Below are positions 10,970-21,643 of a stretch of 64,000 bases of DNA, piece by piece. The notes beneath the pieces were generated by a model that was given only the letters and a program-made list of their open reading frames with translations, was not told the DNA's origin and searched no databases. A program made the translations under genes and the position numbers. The DNA lies in assembly GCA_018136815.1 (NCBI GenBank), contig CM030931.1:6716399-6780398 (forward strand). The letters run 5' to 3'. The DNA is from Isochrysis galbana (Eukaryota; Haptophyta; Isochrysidales; Isochrysidaceae). Numbering within the stretch: the first letter of the stretch is position 1; every line of letters begins with the position of its first letter.

Positions 10970-11110
10970 ACTATCAACTATAAATCTAAATATCTAGCTT
11001 GCGGCCGATTGCTATCTAGTTACAAGTAGATAGTGCCTCGGCACTATCTAGTTACAAGTAGATAGTGAAATATCGGCCTAGATAGCTAGATATCTAGATA
11101 TCTGGCTATC
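10970..11110. repeat. Cluster of near-perfect palindromes, block 2
   Basis: Same building blocks as 10599-10770: hairpins at 11011-11036 and 11041-11067, then the GGCCTAGATA / TCTAGATATCT tract at 11075-11105. The two blocks bracket about 200 bases of non-repetitive sequence with no recognisable gene. Confidence 0.8.
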
Positions 11111-11230
11111 TGCTTCAACGCCCTAGTCCATAGTCTAATCGAAGAATTATTAAACATAACAATATAATAATATTCCAATTCCAATAACACTCCCCGTCTT
11201 CACCTTGTCCGTCTTCCTTTCCGCTTCATC

Positions 11231-11602
11231 CTCAACTACTTTTATAAGTAGAAGGCCAACGGGGGCCTCGCGCCCCCCTCTCTCCATCGCAGACACCCCA
11301 TGGGTGGGCCTACACAACCAACCTTAGCCCTTGCCTGCTGGCAGGGGCTGAGCTGACATCACACCTGACCAGACTCTCGCCGAGCGCGCGCCGCGCGCCG
11401 CACGTACTCGCCTGCACTAGCCCCTGATCGTACTGACCCCCCCCCCCACTGACCCACTGAGCCACAGACCACCAGAGCCGCCAGGAGGGCACCCAAGGCT
11501 AGCGAGGCGAGCGAGGGAGAGGCAGGAGAGGCCAGGGGCACTGCCCTAGCCTCCACTGTCCACTGCCCCCTGAGCTGCCCCAGCTGGCCCTCTGGGGGCC
11601 AC
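11231..11602. repeat. Dispersed repeat family A, copy 1
   Basis: About 370 bases closely matching 17273-17640 in the same orientation, from ACTTTTATAAGTA through GGCCTCGCGCCCCC, CTTGCCTGCTGGCAGGGGCTGAG and GCGAGCGAGGGAGAGGCAGGAG. It abuts the truncated LINE at 11605. No protein is supported, so it is either a SINE-like or non-autonomous element or part of a longer one. Confidence 0.75.
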
Positions 11603-11604
11603 GC

Positions 11605-13496
11605 ACCTGCTTCAACTCACGAGAGCATACCTGGACGAAACCGGAGAACCAGGCTTGATACTAGCCCTAGACTGGGAAAAAGCATTTGATAGAGTCAGCT
11701 GGGAGTTCTATCATCTGGCCCTTAAATTACTCAACTTCGGCCCGAACTTCCAATCCCTAGCCAAAGCGCTCACGAGCGAAAACGCCCGACCCGTTAGAAC
11801 AATAAAAACCAACGGGGGAAGAAGCTACCCCTTCACCGTGGGGAGCGGCATGCCACAGGGATGTCCGCTCTCCCCGCTCACCTTCCTCCTTACCACGGAG
11901 GCGCTCACCCGAGCCATAAACAAAGACGACGACATAGAGGGAGTAGACCTCAATGGATACAAACTAAAAATCAGCCAATTCGCGGACGACACAGCGCTGA
12001 TAGCCCGAGACTATAAAAGTATTAAAAAATCCCTGCACTGGGTGAAACTGCACGAGAAAGCCACAGGGGGGAAGACAAATGAGAGCAAATTTCAAGGACT
12101 CCGAATGGGAGCGCAAAGGGCCCGCAAACCCCCGTGGGACATGCGGAGATACAACTGGATAAACAACGACGAATACCTAACGATCCTAGGCGTCCCCCTA
12201 GGAGCGCCAGAGGCGCTCAAACCCTTTTGGACGAAGCTAGCGGACAAAGTTGACGAAAAAGTAGCCAAACTAAGACCGGCCACCGCATACATGACGATAT
12301 TCGGGAGAACAAACATAGTCAACTTCATGATATACGGTACACCCAGGTACCGGATACAAACATTAGCCGCCCCAAAATGGTTTCACAAGCGGATCCAAAG
12401 GGCAGCAGACGCTGTCCTATGGACAAGCCCACACACTGGACAGCAACGCAAGTGGATTAAATACCCGCACTACGCCACGGCCCACGATAGAAGCTCAGCC
12501 AGGACGATGGGACTGGGGCTCCTACACTGGCCGGCCCATGTCAAAGCCCTCCAGGCTAAATGGATCCTAAACTACTTAAACGCGAGGAAAGCGATCTGGA
12601 AACACGCGCTGGACGCTTGGTTCTGCCGGACCGGACTAGGGAGAGGCGCAGTCCTCTCCAAAACCCCAACGAAAACACTCACGAGAAGCCTTAGGGGCAA
12701 CCCGGCCCTCCCGACCTTTTGGAAGGAGGCCCTCGAAAACTTCAGAGAATTAGATATACAACCATCATTCCTCACACGCGAAGGCGCGCTCTCACAGCCT
12801 CTATGGCACAACCTACACTTCCCCCCCCCGCGATACGAGCCCCCTGGGCGCGATTGTGGGAGACCCTCCACACAAACGTGGTGCACAACGTCTTCAAAGA
12901 CGACGCCTTTACGACGCCCTATAGCAGGGAAGAGTGCTCGGCCTATGTCGACCACCTCCCGGAGGCCTTCGTGCACGAGGGCCGCACAATACACAAAAAA
13001 GAGTTCCTAGGATCATGGGACGTCGTAGTCGACCAAGCGCGGCGTATAATCGAAAGGTCGACGGAACGCCCACCGCCCGACCCCAAAGCCGGGAACCGCC
13101 ACACAAGCGACAACCCTCCCCACGAGGAGGGAAAAACGGAAACCGGAGAGATCAGGGTCTCAGACGACGAGAGATATATCAGAAAACTCAATAACATATG
13201 GCTCCACACCGACATAGATTATCTCGGAGAAGCTTCCGACACCGGCGGAGTGGTAAACACCGGGGAAGCCCAACGTTACCACCTCCCGGCTCGATGGGAG
13301 AACGGATACAAGGGACCAAAATACATGGAATACCCGCTGGCTGACGAATACGCCATTCGCAAAGGAAAAATCGCGCTCGACGCGATTACGGTTCCCGACA
13401 TCACCAAAGAAGCGCTCAAAAAGATGCGCCCTAACGCGCCACAACCAGCAAGAGAGGCATGGGCGAAACGCCTCGACATCACGAAAGAAGACTGGA
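11605..13496 (+). mobile_element. LINE copy 3, truncated at both ends
   Basis: Reverse transcriptase region matching 906-2790 of copy 1 at high identity. It starts at CACCTGCT within the fingers region directly against repeat family A, and similarity stops after the codons for KEDW at about 13496, before the zinc knuckle. Confidence 0.85.
11618..13496 (+). pseudogene. LINE reverse transcriptase pseudogene with one frameshift
   Basis: Same protein as 837-3431, including the DWEKAFDRVSW, QGCPLSPLTF and FADDTAL motifs. The frame breaks in the cytosine run at 12821-12829, where one C appears to be missing relative to copy 1; downstream similarity continues in another frame to about 13496. The C-terminal third with the zinc knuckle is absent. 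Everything beyond 13496 in that frame is unrelated readthrough. Confidence 0.85.
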
Positions 13497-14195
13497 GCTT
13501 CGCAGTTCCCCCCCCCCTCCCGCAGCTCTCCTTCCTCCCCTCTCTCCATTCCCCGATTTTCCCGGGCCAGGCCGGGAAAGATACGTGCGTTAGGGGGGCC
13601 GACCCCCCCTTTGTATGCTACATTTTGTGTCGTAGGACAAGAAATCAGCATGCGATACTGCTATTATATTGCGTCGACATCTCGCCTCATGCCAGAAGGA
13701 AACCCTGCGTCGAGATCTCGGCGTAAGTGGCCCGACGCCGTCGCACGTCAGTTGCCTAGCATACGGCAGGAGCGGCAGCGCGCGTCGCTCGCGCGCGCAT
13801 GCGGCACTCCGGCCCGACGTGCGGCACAGGACGTGGCATGCGGCGATGTGACTGCGACGTGCAATAGCCACGGCGGCATGCGTCGAGTCCTCGTGACGGG
13901 TTGCGGCGCCCGTGGTGAGCGGCACGGGGCGCGTCGTGCGACGCGGGCCCCATCGTTACATTAGATTACTTAGAATGGGAGTTTATTCAATGAATGGGTG
14001 ATGGCAATTCTCCCACCTCCCACGAAAGACGAAAGGTCTCTCTCTACCTCTACCCCCCCCCCTCTCCCCGCACGCGCTTCCCACATCATCTTGCCTATAG
14101 GACCACCTAGAAGACTGGCGACACCGCGACACCACGCACGAACAAGGTTGCAAATATAGAGCCGGCTAGTATAAGGGGGAAAACGTCTCTCGTGC
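13497..14195. other. Intergenic, no gene seen
   Basis: GC-rich, with a polypyrimidine stretch at 13508-13560 and a C-rich run at 14040-14070. I find no coding, RNA or repeat feature I can support. Confidence 0.4.
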
Positions 14196-15092
14196 CTACG
14201 CTGAAGCCGTTGGCCGATACGACGCCCGAACTCGTAGGATTAGCAAACGTGCCGAAGGAGTGGGAAGTGGGAAGGGATGCCAACGGTAGGGATTCGACGA
14301 ATCGCAGCTTCGCTCTGCAGACTCACGCAATGAGTGGTTGGGGAATTCACGCAGGCGCTGAAGCAGGGTGATTGACGTCTCCTTAGATGCACGCATACCC
14401 GGCTTCCGACCACGGACGCCCGCCGGCGGCTTCTTCTTCATTTGCCGCTGACGTTCGTGAGCCGCCATCTCAGGGATCTCCACTCCAAAGATGCCACGGC
14501 GCGATGCTGAGAGCCTCGGAGAGCGGCGCAACCCGATCTTCTTGAGAGATGCCGTTTCTACCCACCGGAACGTTTGCTGGACGGTGGTGTTGGCGCCACT
14601 GCCCTTGCTCTTCTCCCACGCCACTCGCACCCGGCCATCGTCGCGGGCTGCCTCCACCACCTCGCACTCTCCAATGGAGGCGTGGAGACAGAGTTGCCCA
14701 ACGTGGTATACGACTTGCACCTGCACCTGCGACGGAGAGGAGGTGAGCGTCTCGTTTTGTGGCCGACTGCCGCGGCTGCGCCTCTCTCGGTCTTCCCTGG
14801 TCGCCACGTCTTCTTCTTCGTGGGCGCGCATGGCCAAGTCAAGCTCGTCCTCCTTCTCGAACTCGTCTTCCGAGTTCGAGAAGTCGACGTCGTCGTCGTC
14901 GTCATCATCGCCGCCATCCACGTTGCTGTTGCTGCCCAACTCTTGTACCTCGCCCGACGGGCGGGGCTGGAAGGGCAAGCGGGCGCCTGTGACACGAGCT
15001 GTGGTGGCCGGTCCATCCACTCTTCGGCGCTTGTCTGAGGGCGCCATGGCAGGGAGGGAAGGCCGGCAGTGGGAGTGGGAGGCAGGGGGCAC
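14196..15092 (-). CDS. Acidic/basic nuclear-type protein of unknown function
   Basis: 298 residues if the first ATG (15092) is used, 283 if the second (15047, MAPSDKRRR) is used; the second fits better with a basic, nuclear-signal-like start. Residues 50-100 carry an Asp run and Glu/Asp-rich stretch. Residues 125-190 look like a small beta-barrel of Tudor or chromo-barrel type (a VGQLCLHASIGECEVVEA segment, a DGRVRVAWE segment, then a tryptophan), but this is a weak resemblance. The C-terminus is Arg/Lys-rich. It faces away from the RagC gene across a 410-456 base shared upstream region. The last 60 residues may be intronic readthrough. Function not recognised. Confidence 0.55.
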   Translation of the reverse strand: MPPASHSHCRPSLPAMAPSDKRRRVDGPATTARVTGARLPFQPRPSGEVQELGSNSNVDGGDDDDDDDVDFSNSEDEFEKEDELDLAMRAHEEEDVATREDRERRSRGSRPQNETLTSSPSQVQVQVVYHVGQLCLHASIGECEVVEAARDDGRVRVAWEKSKGSGANTTVQQTFRWVETASLKKIGLRRSPRLSASRRGIFGVEIPEMAAHERQRQMKKKPPAGVRGRKPGMRASKETSITLLQRLREFPNHSLRESAERSCDSSNPYRWHPFPLPTPSARLLILRVRASYRPTASA

Positions 15093-15503
15093 AGGGGGGC
15101 AGTGCCCCGGGCGCCGGGGGCCGAGGGCGGGCGGGCGGGGGGGGGGGGGGCAAATTTCGCTTCGCGGAAGCCCATATTTCGGTCCAATTTCGGGGCTTCG
15201 TTAGTCCCCCAAATTTCGTAAAAAATTTCGCGAAACTCTGGCCGGGCCCAATTCTGGGTACAAGACACAAAACTTTTCGCAACGCAAGGCAAAACAAGAA
15301 AACAACCCCGCGACAGTTTTGTTTTCCCCAGCTGGCCGCGGCCATCGGCGCCCCGCGCTCCACTCGCGCGCTCTCCTCTCAGTCTCTCTCCTTCTCCCCC
15401 CCACCCACCCCACCCACCCCACCCCCCTGGTCTGCCCCCCCACCCCCCCACCCACCCACCCCCCTTCGCGTCGGCCTGTCTCTTTTGCCTCGCTGCAAGC
15501 AAC
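15048..15503. promoter_or_regulatory. Divergent upstream region with pyrimidine-rich leader
   Basis: Shared 5' flank of the acidic protein (minus) and RagC/D (plus). The half next to RagC is a CT/C-rich tract (15355-15480), and a G run lies at 15138-15150. The middle, 15150-15300, contains repeated AATTTCG and CAAAATT/AAATTTCG words. Promoter function is inferred from position. Confidence 0.45.
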
Positions 15504-16913
15504 ATGGCGGCGGCGCAGCCGCCCACCTCCAGCACGGCCGTCACGCCGCGTGTGCTGCTGATGGGTGCGCGGCGGGCGGGCAAGTCGTCCATCCAAAAAG
15601 TGGTCTTCCACAAGACCTCCCCTCATGAAACGCTCTTCCTTGAGCCAACGAACAAGCTGGTCATGAATGATATCGCCAACTCTTCCTTCTTTCAGTTTGA
15701 AGTGTGGGACTTTCCGGGCCACATCGACACCACATCCGCTGCAGTCAAGCCAGAGCTCACGTATGGCGGTTGCGGTGCGCTGGTGTGGGTCATCGATGCT
15801 CAGGACGATCATGCTGAGGCCCTCGCTCGGCTGCAAGCGACCATTGGCACGGCGCACCGCATCAATCCCAACATTGTCTTCGAAGTATTCGTGCACAAAG
15901 TTGACTCGTTCAGCGAAGACCAAAGGATAGAATGCATGCGAGAGCTTCAAAACCATCTCAATGAGGAGATGGCTGCTGCACGCCTGCAACACGTAAGTCG
16001 GTCTCTGCTGCTTTCTGCTCGAGCGTCCTCATATTATAGTGTATGAATTCACTCACGGATCTCACTGTACTCATACAGGTGAAGGTAAACTTCCACCCGA
16101 CGTCCATCTACGACCATTCGGTTTTTGAAGCCTTTTCGAAGGTTGTTCAGCAGCTAATTCCCCAGTTACCTACACTCGAGAACTTGCTCGACATTTTGGT
16201 GACTAGCTCGCGTATTGAGAAGGCCTTCTTGTTCGACGTGGTGTCCAAGATCTATCTTGCGACCGATTCGTCGCTCGTCGATATGCAATCCTACGAACTG
16301 TGTGCAGACATGATCGATGGTACGTCGATGCGGTCGATTGGGGGAGGGGCAGGGGGAGCAATGAAGTTTTCGAGGTGTCCGTGTCTCATTTGCGATGGTA
16401 GATGGCGCCATGTTCGCATTCGCATGCTATGCACTCGCATAATTTTCCTCTGCTCTGAAGCTGACATACTCTCTCTGGATGTTGCTTCGTGTGATACAGT
16501 CGTCATCGATGTGTCTTGCATCTACGGCCTCGGCGAAGGTGGCGAGGATGGCAGTGGCTCAACTGCATCGAATTGTGTGATTACGCTCAACAACGGCACC
16601 GCGCTCTTCCTTCGCGAGATGAACCGTTCCTTGGCTCTGGTTTGCATTCTAAAGGTGTCACTTGTCGCCTATTCATTTGCTCGATACAATCTCGCCATCT
16701 CCACATTGCTAGCCTGCCTCGCACATACATTCGCTAGTGCCGTCATACCTTCTTGACTGGCGCCACCAAACTCAATGTGATCCTTTCTTTCGTGCACAGG
16801 AGAGCGTGATGCAACAGCAAGGGTTGCTCGAGTACAATTGTGCCTCGTTCCGTAAGTCGCTATTTGAGCTGTTTCGACTTCCTACAGAGGCCATCACAGC
16901 CATCCCTAAATAA
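15504..16913 (+). CDS. RRAGC: Rag GTPase of the RagC/D type
   Basis: Small GTPase that pairs with RagA/B on lysosome/vacuole membranes to relay amino-acid status to TORC1. Exons are 15504-15992, 16079-16319, 16500-16654 and 16800-16913, giving 332 residues; introns are GTAAGT..CAG, GTACGT..CAG and GTGTCA..CAG. Visible motifs are a P-loop variant GARRAGKSS (residues 21-29), WDFPGH (switch II, the RagC-type Pro-Gly-His), VHKVD (G4-like), and the roadblock-type C-terminal domain. The joins restore [13 protein letters not shown] and LVCILKE, which match the family across splice sites. Length is shorter than metazoan RagC, mainly at the N-terminus. It is divergently arranged with the acidic protein and has a pyrimidine-rich leader. 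Confidence 0.9.
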
Positions 16914-17272
16914 GAGCTTAGCCGCGATGACAAGTTTAAACATGTCATTTGGTGGAGTGTCGATGAGCGAACGAAAAGGCACCCGTCCTTCTGCGAGGAC
17001 ACGTGTGGTATTGCTGATCTATTCCTGAAGTCTTTGGCAATGTCGAGCTCAGGGCACTCTTAAGCACCCTATCTCTATTGGTAAGTGTAAATGTGGGCAG
17101 TTGAGTTGACCTTCAACCTAATGCGGTAGACAGCGGCGACACTTCTCCCGCCAAGTTAAGTCATGGCCAAGAGCTTGCCAAGAGCATAAAATAACCATTT
17201 TTGAAGATGCCAACTACTGTCACGAACTACCCTCCCCCGGGACCGGGACATTATACACATAAAAATAAAAAT
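16914..17272. other. Intergenic, no gene seen
   Basis: 3' flank of the RagC gene and unassigned sequence; no coding similarity recognised. Confidence 0.4.
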
Positions 17273-17640
17273 AGAACTACTTTTATAAGTAGGAGGCCAA
17301 TGGGGGCCTCGCGCCCCCCTCTCTCCATCGCAGACACCCCCTGGGTGGGCCTGCACAACCAACCTCAGCCCCTGCCTGCTGGCAGGGGCTGAGCTGACAC
17401 CAATCTGGCCTAGACCTTCGCCGAGCGCGCGCCGCGCGCCGCATGCACTCGCTTGCACTGGCCCTCGCTCGTACTGACCCCCCCCTCACCATTGAGCCAC
17501 AGACCACCGAGGCCGCCAGGTGGGCACCCAGGGCCAGCGAGGCGAGCGAGGGAGAGGCAGGAGAGGCCAGGGGCACTGCCCCAGCCTCCACTGCCCCCTG
17601 AGCTGCCCTGGCTGGCCCTGTGGGGGGCCCCTCGGGGCCC
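17273..17640. repeat. Dispersed repeat family A, copy 2
   Basis: Same orientation and nearly the same sequence as 11231-11602. It ends in a GGGGGGCCCC palindrome near 17620-17645. Confidence 0.75.
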
Positions 17641-17689
17641 CCCAGAAGGGGGCCATGGCGCGCGCCATGCAGCACACGCCCGTAGGAGA

Positions 17690-18111
17690 ACGAAGAGAAC
17701 GACGGGAAAAGAACGACAAAAAAACGACACGATCCGGATCGAGAATAGGTAAGAGAACCGCCTGTTTACGGTATATCAACGGGAGGACACCCCGCGCGGC
17801 AAGCAAACAACGCGAAAGTGCGGCAGCGGACGAAGAAAGGCCGAAGGGCGGGGGCCGAGACCCCCCGGGGACAATATAAGATAGTTCAGAGGGCGTTTTA
17901 CGTTTGTCTGCCACAGGAACACCCAGCAACAGGTCTGCCCCAGCCCGCCCCTTGCGCTTGGCCCGCTAGGACTTTGGCGAGGATTTTGTAGTCCGTTTGG
18001 AGCAGCGGCTCCGGCGGCTTGGGGCGGCCCCGTTGGGGCGTCGTGGCGGCAGGGGGCTGGGAGAGGGGAGCGGTCGGCGCGCGCTCCATCGCTAAAACTA
18101 TAACAATAGTT
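17690..18111 (-). mobile_element. Chimeric LINE fragment, minus strand
   Basis: On the minus strand the fragment starts with the hairpin AACTAT-TGTT-ATAGTT (18096-18111) and the ATGGAGCGCGC start, then runs within about 30 codons into the LINE reverse transcriptase motif LLQTDYKILAKVLAG (about 17965-18010). From about 17960 downward it is the inverted partner of 10395-10555. The jump from ORF1 start to RT block 1 implies a large internal deletion or template switch. Confidence 0.6.
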
Positions 18112-18119
18112 TTTTCCTC

Positions 18120-18370
18120 CTAGAGGCCAGCTCATAGGGCAGAGGAACAGAGGAGGCTGGGGCTGGGGCGCGGCGGCCTGGCTTGTGGCGACCGGTCGGT
18201 GAGGAGAGTGGGTCAGCAGGGCAGTGTGCCCCTGGCAAGCCATAAGGCGTGCCGGGAGGGAGGGTGGGTGCTTCGTGGTTCCTCCCCCGCGGCCCACGGC
18301 AGGGGAGGAGTGGAGGGAGGGGGGCTCGTGCCCCACCATGGGCGAACCAAGTAAAAACTTAGTTGATAGG
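18120..18370 (+). repeat. Dispersed repeat family B copy
   Basis: Carries CTCCTGGCAAGCCATAAGGC-like and GGCAGGGGAGGAGTGGAG blocks and ends in GGGCGAACCAAGTAAAAACTTAGTTG. Related to 39100-39305 and 55740-56090, with partial relatives at 32490-32610 and 43640-43715. Confidence 0.6.
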
Positions 18371-18515
18371 TGAAGGGCGAAGGGCTTAGATATGGTCCGG
18401 TGCCCCCCTCCCCCCCCGCGATCCGGCGATCCAATCCCCCTTCCTCCTACGTCTACCGGGCTGGCGGCGGCCTCGGTCCCCACTTATCCTTATCCTGTAA
18501 ACAGGCGCGGGACTT
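18370..18515 (+). repeat. Dispersed repeat family C, copy 1
   Basis: Starts GTGAAGGGC-AAGGGCTTAGATATGGTCCGGTG and ends CCTGTAAACAGGCGCGGGACTT, with a CCTGTAAACAGG palindrome near the end. Other copies are at 55395-55615 and 62785-62990. Confidence 0.7.
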
Positions 18516-18530
18516 GTAGAAAGTGTCCTG

Positions 18531-18657
18531 CGTTAAAGTAGTGGGTCCACGGCCGCATGCCGCATGTCCGGTAAAAATAATATTATATGGTTTAAAAAGG
18601 TATAAAGTAGTGAGTCCACGGCCGCATGTGCGGTAAGAATATTGTATGGTATTTCTT
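18531..18657 (+). repeat. Two direct repeats of about 60 bases
   Basis: Units AAAGTAGTG(G/A)GTCCACGGCCGCATG followed by CGGTAA-AATATTATATGGT occur at 18534 and 18604. An inverted relative (GCGGCCGTGGACCCTCTACG) is at 55370-55390. Confidence 0.7.
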
Positions 18658-18739
18658 CATTCACATTCTTATTCTTATTCATCGCTCCAAGCAAGCCCTC
18701 CAAGCCCACACGCAACCACAAACACAACTACTCTACCCC

Positions 18740-19157
18740 CGGCCCCCGCTGGGGGAGGGGGGTTAGTTTCCGATCGGGAGGGCAAGAGGCGCCTCTCCAT
18801 TGGCCGCTAACGTATCAATTTTATTTTGATAGTAGTACTATCAATAATAGGCGGGTCATGGCCGGCGCGAGCGAGACTTCGCGTGGGCACGTCTTGGTTA
18901 ACGCGAACGCCCCGCTCCGGATGGGGGGGGGGGGGGGCTGTTTGTTACCTGTTAGTCACCCGCACGCTCCGCCTTTTGGCATGTGCTGAGGAAGCACCAA
19001 CCACAGCACAACGCAACAACCTTGTCCACGCGAAGTCTCGCTCGCGCTAGCCATGACCCCTATTATTAATATTATCAAAATAAAAGTTAGCGGCCAATGG
19101 AGAGACGCCTCTTGCCCTCCCGATCGGAAACTAACCCCCCTCCCCCAGCGGGGGCCG
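18740..19157. mobile_element. Foldback/MITE-like element with long inverted arms
   Basis: Arms of roughly 130-150 bases, 18740-18890 and 19025-19157, are inverted copies of each other (outer ends CGGCCCCCGCTGGGGGAGGG and its complement; inner parts TCATGGC..GCGAGCGAGACTTCGCGTGG). They enclose a 130-base loop with a G run at 18921-18937. No coding capacity. No convincing target-site duplication is visible at the outer ends. Confidence 0.8.
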
Positions 19158-19524
19158 TCGCCGGACACGAACTCGGCAGCAAACGACACGCGACAAACGA
19201 GTTCAAATTTCAAAGTACAAAAATTACACTTACACTACGTTTCGCACGTCCGGGTCGTCCATGGGGTCGGAGAGATCGGCGCCAGTGAGCGGCGGCGCCC
19301 TCGCGCAAGCGCGTCGAGGGATTTCCATACGGATGCACTCCCTCGTTTGTCCTTTAGCTTGAGCCCTCTGCCAATGAGCTAGCCCACCACAACCGGTTAA
19401 ATTGTCAATACTCTAGGGTTTATGTTGTTCTGTTTCGGATGTCAGAGTATTGCGTGACGAAGTCATCGAAGGGCACAAAAGACCGCGCCCCCCTTATTCC
19501 TCCACAGTGACGTGATCCATGCTA
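19158..19524. other. Intergenic, no gene seen
   Basis: 3' flank of the MYCBP gene. A stretch at 19370-19400 looks faintly tRNA-like but does not fold properly (see rejected items). Confidence 0.4.
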
Positions 19525-20073
19525 TCATTCCTCGTTTGTGTGGCTCGCTAGTGACTCCACTTGAGCCTGAAGTTCTGCAACTTTAGCGCGCAGCTGCTCA
19601 TTTTCAGCCTTAAGGGCATCAACGTCAACTCCGGTTGGGGCACCAAGAGTCATCTTGACAAAGCTGCGAGCAACGATCGAAGACGCGGGGGTCAGAAATG
19701 AGGGTGAAATCGGCCGTGGTGCCATAGAAGGAAGAGTTGGTACGGTACGAATGGTTCAAAAGGTCACTTCATTCAGTGCGGGCAAGTAAGAAGGCTTACT
19801 CAATTGCATTGGCCGGCTTCTCTGGCTCCTCGTACAAGCGCACAAGAACCTTAGTCAGCACGTCGATGACACCTGACCGTTCAAGATATTGACGAAATTC
19901 CTCCTTCTTCTTCTCAGGGCTCTGCAACAACACGAGATTTGGGCCCAAGGTGAGGGATGACGAAAGGACACATGAGGGAATTGCAATCGGCGAGTCTACG
20001 AGTCCAGCGGCTTCGAGCATTCACAGCAGAGCACCTGAAATTGGGATGTCACCGCGTTGACCAGACCTGCCAT
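19525..20073 (-). CDS. MYCBP: MYCBP (AMY-1) family small coiled-coil protein
   Basis: Small conserved eukaryotic adaptor; in animals it binds MYC and A-kinase anchoring proteins and is linked to cilia, and in protists its role is unclear. Exons on the minus strand are 20073-20035, 19921-19800 and 19663-19525, giving 99 residues against about 103 in human. The core helix pair EEFRQYLERSGVIDVLTKVL and LYEEPEKP matches the family closely. The splice at 19800/19663 restores NAIDFVKMTLG, as expected. The C-terminal coiled coil (LKAENEQLRAKVAELQAQVE) is intact. The 13-residue first exon is my choice because it keeps phase and ends in a GTGC donor; its sequence is not conserved and is less certain. 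Confidence 0.85.
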
Positions 20074-21643
20074 CTCGTCTGTGGCGGGGGGATGCGGGAG
20101 GGCCACCAAGCGGTGAAACATCTTCTTTCATTACACGATTGATTGCAGGAGTCTCCCCAGCGTCGATAAGTTGCGTGCTGGCATGGCTCGGGCGGGTTGC
20201 CCGGTTTGCATCTTGGCCACGGCCTCAGCGCCACCGGCCCGCCGGCTCCATTCGAGGGCAACGGCTTCACTCACCGAGCAAGCTGCCTCTCTCTCGTTCG
20301 CCCACTCTCTGCCACTCCGCTGACAATGCTACTCCAGCAACGCCTCGCTTCTCCCCCGAGACGGCCAACAATACTAACCATCTTTTTTAAACTGCGAATG
20401 TCAACTGAACTGAATCTTAATTACTACTACTATTACAAACAAAGACTGGTGGAGATATTATCCAGTTTGTTGGCTAGGTCGGCACGAGTGAGGCGTGCCC
20501 GCCATGTAGGCGTGCAGGTTACGAGGGGTAGGGATAGCCTTCCCTTTCTTTGCGTCTCGCTGGCCACTGCCTGTTTCCTGTTTAGTAGTAGAAGTATAGT
20601 GAAAGTGAAAGTGAAGTAGTCGGAGTACAACAGTATGACAGTATGCAGTGTGGGTGCACCATTAAGAAAACAGGACTCAAAAGCTTCTAAAGCTTTCTTG
20701 CCCCCACCGGGCTCCGCCCGGGGGTTTCTTATTTGAGGTTTCTTAGGGGCGGGGTGGGGGTGGGGGGCGGGGGTTCTTCTTTCTTGCGGAGACAAAAGTC
20801 GAGTGCGCGGGCCAGCGGGCCATCCCCCCCCCCCGCCCCCGCCCGCCCCCCCCCCCCCCCCTCCCGCGCCGTGGCCCCAACAAACTCCGCCCCCAATTGC
20901 CCTCGCTCGTCGCCATGGTCTTGGGACTGAGGGAGCTGTTCGGCTGTTCGGCACCCCTCCCGGCGGGCAGCTGTTGTATTCCTGCCCATCTGAAGGCTGT
21001 AGGCATGAATATTCGTGTAAGGTACGCGCTCACAATTACAATTGAACAGTTCCCCGTGTTGCCACTGACGCACAAGACACACAGATTCGGATTCCCCATG
21101 GTCTCAAGTCCAGGTTTGCAGGTTTTGGTCTCGAAATTTGCGATTCGAATTTTGTTTTTGCTGTTACTATAATTGTTGGCTCGTTTAAGGTAATAAACCG
21201 GCATGACTTCGACTTCTCGTTCTGCAGTCGCTCTGCGAGACTCTCTCTCTCTCTCTCTCTCTCTCCGTCCGCCTCTCCTCGGCCGACGGCAAGAAGATTC
21301 GTCCAAAACATTCTCCGGTCCCAAGATATCTCGTGGGGGGTCTCTCCGCGCTCCGCGAGGGAAAGGACGCGATCTCGCTCCGAGATCGGCCTCACGCCCT
21401 CCCACGCTGCCCCGCCGTGCCCTCGGTCCCTCGCCCCCCCCGCGGCAGGTTCTTTCCCTCGGCGTGCCGTCCGTCGCCTCTGGCCGTTATATTAATCCCC
21501 CCCCCGCGCGAGGTTCTCTTCTCCCCCGCGCGTGGTTCGTTTCCTCCGGCCGTCGTTGTTCCCCCCCTCGCTTCGATTCCTCTCGCGGTTCCTTCGATGA
21601 TTGCCTCCATCTCGTCCGTTCTTCTTCGCGATCCTCGCGGAGG
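20074..21643. repeat. Repeat-rich intergenic region
   Basis: No gene recognised. Contents: a triplet-like ATTACTACTACTATTAC stretch near 20420; a CCCCACCGGGCTCCGCCCGGGG hairpin at 20702-20725 followed by two TTTCTTA words, a pattern seen again at 33715-33835; long C runs at 20823-20865; a (CT)n tract at 21239-21265. The last 300 bases lead into the Gypsy repeat and end in a purine tract (GCGGAGGGGG, 21637-21646) that could be the polypurine tract of another element copy. Confidence 0.5.

Noticed and set aside
10599..11110. CRISPR array
   Set aside because: The repeats are imperfect palindromes with irregular spacing and no spacers of even length; the host is eukaryotic.
14491..15204. Plus-strand frame of 237 codons over the acidic protein
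   Set aside because: Ser run is the complement of the Asp/Glu codons of the minus-strand gene; starts inside and has no domain.
14558..15613. Minus-strand frame of 351 codons bridging the divergent promoter
   Set aside because: Runs through the RagC start in antisense and is Gly/Arg/Pro low-complexity.
19360..19410. tRNA-like segment on the minus strand (TAGCTCATTGGCAGAG, resembling a D-arm)
   Set aside because: No matching acceptor stem, anticodon arm or T-loop (GTTCRA) can be placed around it.
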